DNA of 64,000 nucleotides from Pseudomonas sp. PA27(2017) (GTDB lineage: Bacteria; Pseudomonadota; Gammaproteobacteria; Pseudomonadales; Pseudomonadaceae). Position numbers and translations under genes: made by a program. Within the stretch, counting starts at the first letter, position 1, and every line of letters begins with the position of its first letter. The DNA is taken from positions 1 to 64,000 of the forward strand of contig NZ_MSXW01000022.1 in assembly GCF_001945445.1 (NCBI RefSeq). The letters run 5' to 3'. Under the pieces are notes generated by a model that did not search any database, was not told the DNA's origin, and saw nothing but the letters and a program-made list of their open reading frames with translations. This document shows positions 55,322 to 64,000 of the stretch, in pieces.

Positions 55322-55587
55322 GGGGCAACCTCGATGCAAATGCTAAATCAGCCGCATAGGTTACCGCGTTCGTGCCTCGGGGCCGAACGCTTTCTCTGCG
55401 CAACCGCTTGAAAAGCTCGCCGCCCAGTAGCCTTTGCGAAAAACCAGCGATCTCTGCACGACACCACGCCATCGGCCGATACCTGCTTGAACAGCGCAGA
55501 CGCGGCGGTGTATGGCGTTTTGCTGGGCGATCTGTCACTAACCGCGCGGTCCTCAACGCCCTAACATGCGCCTTACCTTCTGCACCC

Positions 55588-55618
55588 GCAGGAGCGGGCC
55601 GCGCTCGCGGCCGCGAAT
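55588..55618. repeat. Single REP-like palindrome
   Basis: GCAGGAGCGGGCCGCGCTCG and the rest to 55618 is a Pseudomonas REP: ggccgcg (55597-55603) pairs with cgcggcc (55606-55612). It lies in the 316-base gap between the helicase and LysE genes; the rest of that gap (55322-55587) shows no gene. Its start, GCAGGAGC, and end, GCGAAT, match the REP arms at 26.9 and 37.5 kb. Confidence 0.6.
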
Positions 55619-55637
55619 GAGACTCCAGGAGGCGCTC

Positions 55638-56273
55638 ATGCCCGAACTGTCCAACCTGCTGGCCTACGCGCTGATTTCCCTCGGCATGGTGCTGACGCCA
55701 GGCCCCAACATGGTTTATCTGGTCTCACGGTCGATCTGTCAGGGGCCGGTGGCCGGGCTGGTTTCCCTGGGCGGCGTGGCGCTCGGCTTCGTCTTCTACA
55801 TGTTGTGCGCGGCGCTGGGTATCACCGCTCTGCTGCTGACCGTTCCCTATGCCTACGATGCGGTGAGGATTGGCGGCGCGGCGTACCTGCTCTATCTGGC
55901 CTGGCAGACGGTCAGGCCCGGCGGACGCTCGCCATTGCAGCTACGCGACCTGGCAAAAGACAGCCCGCGCAAACTGTTCACGATGGGATTGCTGACCAAC
56001 CTGCTCAATCCCAAGATCGCGGTCATGTACCTGTCGCTGCTGCCACAATTCATAGCCCCACCTGAACACGGCAGCGTACTGGCACAGTCGCTGGTGCTGG
56101 GCTTCACGCAGATTTTCATCAGCGTGAGCGTCAATGCGCTGATCGTCTTTACAGCAGGCTCCATCGCGGCGTTCTTCATCGCCAGGCCAAGGTGGCAAAG
56201 CGTGCAACGCTGGCTGATGGGCACCGTGCTGGCGACCCTGGCAGTGCGCATGGCGCTCGAAGGGCGACGCTGA
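55638..56273 (+). CDS. LysE family transporter
   Basis: 211 residues, six helices, opening LAYALISLGMVLTPGPNMVYLVSRSICQG, with the mid-motif KLFTMGLLTNLLNPKIAVMYLSLLPQF. It would export an amino acid. Strong ribosome site (AGGAGG, 55627-55632). It is convergent with rarD (12 bases between stops), so no terminator stem is evident. Confidence 0.86.
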   Translation: MPELSNLLAYALISLGMVLTPGPNMVYLVSRSICQGPVAGLVSLGGVALGFVFYMLCAALGITALLLTVPYAYDAVRIGGAAYLLYLAWQTVRPGGRSPLQLRDLAKDSPRKLFTMGLLTNLLNPKIAVMYLSLLPQFIAPPEHGSVLAQSLVLGFTQIFISVSVNALIVFTAGSIAAFFIARPRWQSVQRWLMGTVLATLAVRMALEGRR

Positions 56274-56285
56274 CCAACCGTCGCC

Positions 56286-57188
56286 TCAGGCGGCCGTCTG
56301 CATGCGCCGCTGCTTGATCAGCAGGCGCCCGCTGTCCCAGCCTACCAGTACCACCGCCACCCAGATCGGCAGGTACGTCAGGAACTGGTCCGGATCGAAT
56401 TGCTCGCCCAAGAACAGCAGGCTGACAGTGAACAGCAGCACTGGCTCCACATAGCTGAGAATGCCGAACAGGCCCAGTGGCAGCAGGCGCGACGAGGCCA
56501 TCATCGCCGCCAGGGCGATGGTGCCCAGCAGCGCCATGCCCGGCACCAGCCACCACAGGCGCGGATGCTCGGCGAACATGCCCGCCGGCGCCCAGTAGAG
56601 AATCAGCCAGATGGCCAGGGGCGCCATTACCAGCATCTCCAACACCAGGCCCGGCAAAGCGTCCAGGCGCATCCAGCGACGCAGCATGAAATATGGCGGA
56701 TAGCCCAGGGCGGTGACCAGCGTGACCCAGGAAAACGCCTGGGATTGCCACAGCTCGTGCAGCACCCCGGCAAAGGCGCAGGCTACGGCGAGCCGCTGCA
56801 GCGGACGCAGGCGTTCGCCGTAGAACACCCGGCCGGCCAGCACCATGGCCAGCGGCAGCAGGAAATAGCCCAGGGAAACATCGAGCATGTGCCCGGTCAG
56901 CGGTGCCCACACGAACAGGAACCACTGCAGGCCGATCAGCGCCGCGGCGACTGGCAGCGCCGCCAGCAGCAACGGCTCGCGACGCAGGCGCTGCAGCGCG
57001 CCGAGCAACAACGGCCACTGACGCAGCAGGGTGAGCAGCAACAGCACCGCCGGGATCGACCAGAGCACGCGCTGGGCGAACACCTGGAAACCATCCAGCG
57101 GCGTGAGCATTTGCACGTAGCCGGGAATCAGAGCGAACAGGATCGAGGCGCTGACAGAGAACAGCACGCCGGGTCCGGAAAGCGTCAT
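56286..57188 (-). CDS. rarD: EamA family transporter RarD
   Basis: 300 residues, ten membrane helices in two EamA halves. The start of the mature sequence (GVLFSVSASILFALIPGYVQMLTPLDGFQVFAQRVLWSIP) and LGYPPYFMLRRWMRLD are those of RarD, named from chloramphenicol-sensitivity in E. coli but with unknown natural substrate. Transcribed alone. Confidence 0.9.
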   Translation of the reverse strand: MTLSGPGVLFSVSASILFALIPGYVQMLTPLDGFQVFAQRVLWSIPAVLLLLTLLRQWPLLLGALQRLRREPLLLAALPVAAALIGLQWFLFVWAPLTGHMLDVSLGYFLLPLAMVLAGRVFYGERLRPLQRLAVACAFAGVLHELWQSQAFSWVTLVTALGYPPYFMLRRWMRLDALPGLVLEMLVMAPLAIWLILYWAPAGMFAEHPRLWWLVPGMALLGTIALAAMMASSRLLPLGLFGILSYVEPVLLFTVSLLFLGEQFDPDQFLTYLPIWVAVVLVGWDSGRLLIKQRRMQTAA

Positions 57189-57382
57189 CGCGCACCTCGA
57201 GGAATAGGAAAGTCGCCCTAACGGTTCAGCCTATCAGGCAGCCGCGCAGTTGCGGCGGCGACGGCGCGCGCAGATAGGCGAGCGTCGCTGCGTGAATGGG
57301 CGGCGCACCATAACGGTTCGCCGTCCGGCAGACAATCCGCGGGAGCGACCTGCCCTGAAAACCAGGCATGGCGCGATGACGA

Positions 57383-57982
57383 TCAGACGAGTTCGGCAAT
57401 CCGCTGCTGGGCAGCCTGGATGCCACGCGCCATGAACGCTTCGCCCAGGTTGAGACCTTCGGCGAGGATGACGGTGACGTCATGAATGCCGACGAAGGCC
57501 AGCAACTGGCGAAGATAGGGCTCCTGGAAATCCTGATTGCCGCCAGCGTAGATACCGCCGCGCGTGCATAGCACGAAGGCACGCTTGCCGTGCAGCAGGC
57601 CCTGGGGGCCATTCTCGCCATAACGAAAGGTCACGCCGGCGCGCAGCACATGGTCGAACCAGGCCTTTAGCGTGCCGGGAATGCTGAAGTTGTACATCGG
57701 CACCGCCAGCACCAGCACATCGGCGGCCAGCAGCTCGTCGGTCAGTGCATTGGAACGCTGCAGGGCATCACGCTCGGCCTTGCCGTGCTGCGCGGCGGGG
57801 CCTGTCCAGGCGCCAAGCAAGGCGCCGTCCAGATGGGGAGGCGGTTCGGCAGCCAGATCCCGTCGACAGATGCGGTCGGCGGCATGGCGCTCGCGCCAGC
57901 AGGCCACGAAGCGCTCGGTGAGCTGCCGCGACACCGAATCCTGCTGCCGTATGCTGCTGTCGATCACCAGTAACTGGGCCAT
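57383..57982 (-). CDS. azoR: FMN-dependent NADH-azoreductase
   Basis: 199 residues of the flavodoxin-like AzoR family: MAQLLVIDSSIRQQDSVSRQLTERF, the FMN-loop LVLAVPMYNFSIPGTLKAWFDHVLRAG, FVLCTRGGIYAGG and LAFVGIHDV. It reduces azo dyes and quinones with NADH and probably protects against electrophiles. Several paralogues are usual in Pseudomonas. The 194 bases between it and rarD contain no gene. Confidence 0.9.
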   Translation of the reverse strand: MAQLLVIDSSIRQQDSVSRQLTERFVACWRERHAADRICRRDLAAEPPPHLDGALLGAWTGPAAQHGKAERDALQRSNALTDELLAADVLVLAVPMYNFSIPGTLKAWFDHVLRAGVTFRYGENGPQGLLHGKRAFVLCTRGGIYAGGNQDFQEPYLRQLLAFVGIHDVTVILAEGLNLGEAFMARGIQAAQQRIAELV

Positions 57983-58117
57983 GAGCTCGCTCCATCGAAG
58001 GCAGTTAAACGATGGTCGCGAGGGTAGTAAGCTGGTATCCGATGAAAAAGCGTAATTATCCGCTTCTAACTATCGATGAAGTTGATTTGTTCCACGCCTG
58101 CTCATAGGCTGGGTAAG

Positions 58118-58432
58118 TTATTGAGGCTCGCAGTTGAGCTGAACCCGCAGGCGAATGATGCTACGGGCGAATTTCACCGTGAGATTGCCGCTCTGCCCGG
58201 CCGCCAGGTTCACGCTGCGGGTACGTGGCGCCTCGGGGCCATTGCGAAATACCGCCTTGCAGGAAGCGGCCTGCTGACCATAGTTCTGCACCCGCACGGC
58301 GGCCATGTTGTGATCGATTTCCTGGGTGCTCGCCGATATCTCGGCGCCGTTGAACTGTTTTTCCAGTTCGATGGGATAAGCCTGCACCGCCAGTGGCAAG
58401 CAGGCGATCAGCGCGCAACAAAGTTTTTTCAT
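58118..58432 (-). CDS. Small exported protein of unknown function
   Basis: 104 residues with a signal peptide (CCALIACLPLAVQA-Y) and a Cys pair in the mature part (SCKAVF, LNCEPQ) that may form a disulfide. Beta-rich. This is a conserved Pseudomonas family with no established function. It is divergent from a LysR gene. Confidence 0.7.
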   Translation of the reverse strand: MKKLCCALIACLPLAVQAYPIELEKQFNGAEISASTQEIDHNMAAVRVQNYGQQAASCKAVFRNGPEAPRTRSVNLAAGQSGNLTVKFARSIIRLRVQLNCEPQ

Positions 58433-58506
58433 GGCCAGCCTCCAAGGTCAGCCCCCAGTTTAGAACCACAGCCTGTCCATGCACAGCCGCTGGTGAAGGA
58501 GATCAA

Positions 58507-59433
58507 ATGAAGGCTCCACGCGTAACCCTCGATCAATGGCGAACCTTGCAGGCCGTGGTCGATCACGGCGGCTTCGCCCAGGCGGCCGAGGTGCTGCATC
58601 GCTCGCAATCGTCGGTCAGCTATACGGTGGCGCGCATGCAGGAGCAATTGGGTGTGCCGCTGCTGCGCATCGATGGCCGCAAGGCGGTGCTCACCGAAGC
58701 CGGTGACGTGCTGCTGCGCCGCTCCCGGCAACTGGTCAAGCAGGCCAGCCAGCTCGAAGACCTGGCGCACCACATGGAACAGGGTTGGGAGGCCGAGGTG
58801 CGCCTGGTGGTCGACGCCGCCTACCCCAGCGCGCGCCTGGTGCGAGCGCTGACCGCTTTCATGCCACAAAGCCGCGGCTGCCGGGTGCGCCTGCGCGAAG
58901 AAGTGCTGTCCGGCGTCGAGGAAGTGCTCAAGGAAGGTGTCGCCGATCTCGCGATCAGCGCCTACAACATCCCCGGTTTTCTCGGCTCGGAAATGAGCCC
59001 GGTGGAATTCATCGCCGTGGCCCATCCCGATCACTCCCTGCATCGCCTGGAACGCGAAATCAATTTTCAGGATCTGGAAACCCAGATGCAGGTGGTGATT
59101 CGCGACTCCGGACGCCACCAGCCCCGCGACGTCGGCTGGCTGGGTGCCGAGCAGCGCTGGACGGTGGGCAGTCTGGCCACTGCGGCGACCTTCGTCGGCA
59201 GTGGGCTGGGGTTCGCCTGGCTGCCACGCCACATGATCGAACGCGAACTCAAGGATGGTCTGCTCAAGCCCCTGCCGCTGGACAAGGGCGGCAGCCGCAA
59301 GCCAGTGTTCTTTCTCTACGCCAGCAAGGACAAGGCCCTGGGCCCGGCCACACAGATACTTACCGACCTTATCCAGCGTTTCGATGCCGCGCCGCTCAAC
59401 GCCGCGTTCGGCGCACCTGCTTCGCAAGACTGA
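58507..59433 (+). CDS. LysR-family transcriptional regulator
   Basis: 308 residues. DNA-binding domain LDQWRTLQAVVDHGGFAQAAEVLHRSQSSVSYTVARMQEQLG, then LLRIDGRKAVLTEAGDVLLRRSRQLV, and a ligand domain. Strong AAGGAG. The alpha/beta hydrolase and ppiA genes follow at 5 and 5 bases, so it heads an operon; the hydrolase may be linked to its regulon. Divergent from the small exported-protein gene. Confidence 0.88.
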   Translation: MKAPRVTLDQWRTLQAVVDHGGFAQAAEVLHRSQSSVSYTVARMQEQLGVPLLRIDGRKAVLTEAGDVLLRRSRQLVKQASQLEDLAHHMEQGWEAEVRLVVDAAYPSARLVRALTAFMPQSRGCRVRLREEVLSGVEEVLKEGVADLAISAYNIPGFLGSEMSPVEFIAVAHPDHSLHRLEREINFQDLETQMQVVIRDSGRHQPRDVGWLGAEQRWTVGSLATAATFVGSGLGFAWLPRHMIERELKDGLLKPLPLDKGGSRKPVFFLYASKDKALGPATQILTDLIQRFDAAPLNAAFGAPASQD

Positions 59434-59438
59434 ATCCA

Positions 59439-60251
59439 ATGGCCTACTTCACGCATCGCGGCTGCCGGCTTTTCTATGAAGAGCATGGCCAGGGCACACC
59501 GGTACTGCTGATCCACGGCCTGGGCTCCAGCGCTCTGGATTGGGAGCTGCAAATTCCTGCCCTAGCTGCTCATTACCGGGTGATCGCCCTGGACGTACGC
59601 GGCCACGGCCGCTCCGACAAACCGCGCCAGCGCTACCGCATCGCCGACTTCGCAGACGACGCTGCGGCGCTGATCGACCATCTGCAGCTAGCTCCGGTGC
59701 ACCTGGTCGGCATTTCCATGGGCGGCATGATCGGCTTCCAGCTGGGGGTCGATCATCCACAGTTGCTGCGCAGCCTGACCGTCGTCAACAGTGCTCCTGA
59801 GGTTAAAGCGAAAAAACCCAGCGACTACCTGCAGATCGCCAAGCGCTGGACGCTGGCCCGGGTGCTGAGTCTGGACGCTACCGCCAGGGCCCTGGCACGA
59901 CTGCTGTTTCCAAAACCGGAACAGGCCGAACTTCGCCGCAAGGTCGAAGAGCGTTGGCCGCGCAACGACAAACGCGCGTACCTGGCCAGCCTCGACGCCA
60001 TCATCGGCTGGGGCGTGCGTGAACGTCTGGCGCTGATCACCTGTCCTACCCTGGTGATCAGCGCCGACCGCGACTACACGCCCATTGCACTCAAGCAGGC
60101 TTATGTCGACGAACTGCCCGACGCCCGCCTGCTGGTGATCAAAGACTCACGCCATGCCACACCGCTCGATCAGCCTGAACACTTCAACCGCAGCTTGCTT
60201 GCCTTTGTGCGGGAAGTCGAAAACACTGCCGCCACCTCATCCAAGGATTAG
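59439..60251 (+). CDS. Alpha/beta hydrolase
   Basis: 270 residues. Typical fold: oxyanion [14 protein letters not shown], nucleophile in GISMGG, distal Asp in ISADRDYTP and His in [10 protein letters not shown]. The reaction is uncertain: esterase, C-C hydrolase or dehalogenase-like. It overlaps no gene; ATG lies 5 bases past the lysR stop and ppiA starts 5 bases past its stop, so it is translated as part of an operon. Confidence 0.85.
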   Translation: MAYFTHRGCRLFYEEHGQGTPVLLIHGLGSSALDWELQIPALAAHYRVIALDVRGHGRSDKPRQRYRIADFADDAAALIDHLQLAPVHLVGISMGGMIGFQLGVDHPQLLRSLTVVNSAPEVKAKKPSDYLQIAKRWTLARVLSLDATARALARLLFPKPEQAELRRKVEERWPRNDKRAYLASLDAIIGWGVRERLALITCPTLVISADRDYTPIALKQAYVDELPDARLLVIKDSRHATPLDQPEHFNRSLLAFVREVENTAATSSKD

Positions 60252-60256
60252 ACCCA

Positions 60257-60811
60257 ATGCTGAAGAAACTCGCCCTCACCGCCTGCTCGCTGCTGTTCAC
60301 CGCCCACCTGATGGCCGCAGAAAACCCCACCGTTCTGCTGACCACCAGCCTGGGCGAGATCGAGGTGCAGCTCGACGAGCAGAAAGCGCCGATCAGCACC
60401 CAGAACTTCCTCGCCTACGTGGACAGTGGCTTCTACAAAGGCACCGTGTTTCACCGAGTGATTCCAGGCTTCATGGTCCAGGGCGGGGGCTTTGACGAGA
60501 GCATGCGTCAGAAGCAGACCAAGGCGCCAATCAAGAACGAAGCCGACAACGGCCTGCACAACGTGCGCGGCACCCTGGCCATGGCCCGTACCCAGGTACG
60601 CGATTCGGCCACCAGCCAGTTCTTCATCAACCACGCCGATAATGCCTTTCTCGACCACGGCTCGCGCGACTTCGGCTACGCGGTGTTCGGCAAGGTGACC
60701 CGCGGCATGGAGGTGGTCGACCGCATCGCTCAGGTGCGCACCGCCAATCGCGCCGGCCAGCAGAACGTTCCGGTCGATCCGGTGGTGATTCTCGACGCCA
60801 AGCGCCTCTGA
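60257..60811 (+). CDS. ppiA: Exported cyclophilin PpiA
   Basis: 184 residues: signal peptide (cleaved near LMA-A), then a cyclophilin domain. Catalytic and binding motifs [24 protein letters not shown] and [10 protein letters not shown]. Peptidyl-prolyl isomerase acting in the periplasm. No exact ribosome site is seen; the start follows the hydrolase stop by 5 bases. Confidence 0.92.
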   Translation: MLKKLALTACSLLFTAHLMAAENPTVLLTTSLGEIEVQLDEQKAPISTQNFLAYVDSGFYKGTVFHRVIPGFMVQGGGFDESMRQKQTKAPIKNEADNGLHNVRGTLAMARTQVRDSATSQFFINHADNAFLDHGSRDFGYAVFGKVTRGMEVVDRIAQVRTANRAGQQNVPVDPVVILDAKRL

Positions 60812-60936
60812 TACTGCTACCCTCCCCCGGTAACCTGCGCGCTTGAGCGCGTGGGTCTACCTCAGCGCCCTGCGCTTCTGCCCCTCGGCAGCCTCCTTGA
60901 CTCGCCCCCATCACTCGCCAGAGCAGACTGCACCTC

Positions 60937-62772
<1,836 letters not shown>

Positions 62773-62814
62773 CGCCGACACGGGTAGGCTCAGCGGCCTG
62801 CGACCGAGCAACTA

Positions 62815-62849
62815 GTTAGCTTGCTAACAATATCATTTTCCATGATATC
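62815..62849. promoter_or_regulatory. Two palindromes in the DUF2790 upstream region
   Basis: GTTAGC-TT-GCTAAC (62815-62828) is a perfect 14-bp dyad of the MarR-operator type; ATATCA...TGATAT (62830-62849) is a second, looser dyad. They are 117 or more bases before the DUF2790 start; no MarR gene is in the window. Function is inference. Confidence 0.4.
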
Positions 62850-62966
62850 TACTAACGAGACCATCAATTTCCGCCGCTTCGCCTTTGCTGGTCATATGAG
62901 TCCACCAGGCAACCAAATCGAATAGGTCGATCCGGTTGCCGGCAATCGAACATCGAGGACTCCACC

Positions 62967-63230
62967 ATGAAAGTTGCAACCGCTGTCACCGCTCTGCTTT
63001 CCAGTCTCGCTCCAGCCGTGTTCGCCGCTGACATCCAGGCCAAGCCCGGTGCCGGCCTGCCGACCGAGGAATACCACTACGGCATGAAGGTCGACGTACA
63101 GAAAGTGCTGTACCGCACCGACGTTTCCGACAAGCGAGGCGTGGTGCCGGTGATCATGGTCTACACCGACAGCCAGGGCGAAACCCACAAGATGCGCTTT
63201 CTCGAGTGGGGCGGCCGTTACGATGGTTGA
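62967..63230 (+). CDS. DUF2790 family small exported protein
   Basis: 87 residues with a signal peptide (SLAPAVFA-A). EEYHYGMKVDVQKVLYRTDVSDKRGVVPVIMVYTDSQGETHKMRFLEWGGR is the DUF2790 pattern. Members are small periplasmic proteins of Pseudomonas; some, such as the copper-induced PtrA, respond to metals. Function here unknown. ATG preceded by a modest ribosome site (ggactcc). Confidence 0.85.
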   Translation: MKVATAVTALLSSLAPAVFAADIQAKPGAGLPTEEYHYGMKVDVQKVLYRTDVSDKRGVVPVIMVYTDSQGETHKMRFLEWGGRYDG

Positions 63231-63278
63231 CCCGGTGCGTGCCGCGCTGCGGGCAACTGCAGCGCGCAGCGCTATCGT

Positions 63279-64000
63279 TCAGTCCTGCCGATAAGGCAAT
63301 AGCTCCCGCGCCTGCTCGGCATAGGCCAGAACCCCCACCCGCTCCTCCCGCAGAAAGCCCGCCACCGCATCGCGCAGCCCGTCATGCACCAGGTAGTGCC
63401 ATGAATGGGTGATGGTTGGCTCGAAGCCACGAATCAGCTTGTGCTCACCCTGAGCCCCCGCATCGAAACGCTGCAGCCCGAGCGTGATCGCCTGCTCCAT
63501 GCCCTGGTAGAAACAGGTTTCGAAGTGCAGCCGGTCGAACTCGGCCAGGCAACCCCAATAGCGTCCATACAGGCTGCCGCCGCCCTGCAGGCTGAAGGCC
63601 ATGGCCACTGGCTGCGTACCGCGGCAGGCCAACACCACACGAATCGCCTCGGGCATGCGCTCGGCCAGCAGGCTGAAGAAGTCGCGGGTCAGATAGGGCC
63701 GCTGTCCGCGAACATGGTAGGTGTTGGCGTAGCAGTGATAAACGAAATCCCACTCCGCCTCGCTCAACTGGTGTCCTTCACGCCAGTCGAAGGCGATGCC
63801 CTGCCCGGCCACCTGCTCGCGCTCCTTGCGCATTTGCTTGCGCTTGCGAGAACTCAAGGTATCGAGAAAATCCTGAAAGTCCCGGTAGCCGCGGTTGTGC
63901 CAGTGGAACTGGCAGCCCAGGCGCTGCAACCAGCCGTCACGCCCCTGCATCACCGCATCGCCCGCCGCATCGGTGAAATTCACGTGCAGGCTGGAAAGCC
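63279..64000 (-). CDS. GNAT/DUF482-type N-acyltransferase, partial
   Basis: The frame runs off the right edge; the visible 240 residues are the C-terminal part. LSSLHVNFTDAAGDAV, GCQFHWHNRGYRDFQDFLDTLSSRKRKQMRKEREQV, YCHCYANTYHVRG-type WDFVYHCYANTYHVRG, and YFLS-like QGMEQAITLGLQRFDAGAQGEHKLIRGFEPTITHSWHYL are typical of the DUF482/FemAB-like family (peptidoglycan biosynthesis-related acyltransferase). The true start lies beyond the window. Substrate unknown. Confidence 0.82.
   Translation of the reverse strand, partial: LSSLHVNFTDAAGDAVMQGRDGWLQRLGCQFHWHNRGYRDFQDFLDTLSSRKRKQMRKEREQVAGQGIAFDWREGHQLSEAEWDFVYHCYANTYHVRGQRPYLTRDFFSLLAERMPEAIRVVLACRGTQPVAMAFSLQGGGSLYGRYWGCLAEFDRLHFETCFYQGMEQAITLGLQRFDAGAQGEHKLIRGFEPTITHSWHYLVHDGLRDAVAGFLREERVGVLAYAEQARELLPYRQD

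Overview
The window is chromosomal DNA of a high-GC gammaproteobacterium, almost certainly a Pseudomonas. The order dctA - phoQ - phoP - oprH - nap - pcpS is the one I recall from P. aeruginosa PAO1 (about PA1165-PA1183), and PhoP, PhoQ and OprH are near-copies of those proteins as I remember them. A glucosylglycerol-phosphate phosphatase of the cyanobacterial StpA type, and the nap order without napF, suggest the mendocina / pseudoalcaligenes / oleovorans side of the genus rather than P. aeruginosa. No species can be fixed without a search.

Layout. 1-4.7 kb: dctA behind a sigma-54 promoter, then the oprH-phoP-phoQ low-Mg2+ regulon read leftwards from a run of four GTTCAG repeats. 4.7-8.9 kb: napEDABC periplasmic nitrate reductase read rightwards, with an Anr/Dnr-type box in the shared upstream region. 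8.9-19.9 kb: pcpS, apeB, gmhA, a YbiO-type mechanosensitive channel, a LemA / M48 protease pair, a CAP-domain protein, the glucosylglycerol-phosphate phosphatase and a bestrophin-like channel. Several of these concern envelope or osmotic homeostasis. 19.9-37.4 kb: mostly small conserved genes (DUF2167, DUF2798 with a divergent LysR, ppiC, a zinc metallopeptidase, GFA, TauE, dgt, LysR/LysE, DUF2789, a serine hydrolase, lipoproteins, a YebC-family protein, NUDIX, GNAT, a diguanylate cyclase). One 477-base gap here holds a strong promoter followed by a hairpin-rich leader. 37.4-38.2 kb: a gene-free array of three ~180-base repeats, each a pair of inverted REP palindromes; a single copy lies at 26.9 kb. 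38.2-45.1 kb: the actP-yjcH acetate system, a flavin reductase, an amidase, azlCD and a DsbA-like protein. 45.1-46.6 kb: the scar of a lost genomic island at tRNA-Thr(CGT), where an integrase N-terminus is joined to the C-terminal half of a TonB-dependent receptor. 46.6-64 kb: cvfB, an LTA-synthase-family protein, a binding protein, an S8 protease, a small exported-protein gene broken by a fold-back MITE, a DEAD-box helicase, transporters (LysE, RarD, an ABC half-transporter), azoR, a LysR / hydrolase / ppiA run, a DUF2790 protein and a partial GNAT gene at the right edge.

The window is mainly core chromosome. I found no convincing new defence, biosynthetic or mobile system. The points most worth following are the MITE-split gene, the integrase/TonB-receptor fusion, the tandem REP-pair array, the structured leader at 20 kb, the four-unit PhoP box and an S8 protease whose catalytic Asp is Glu. 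Assignments rest on reading the sequence and remembered family features; no database search was run.
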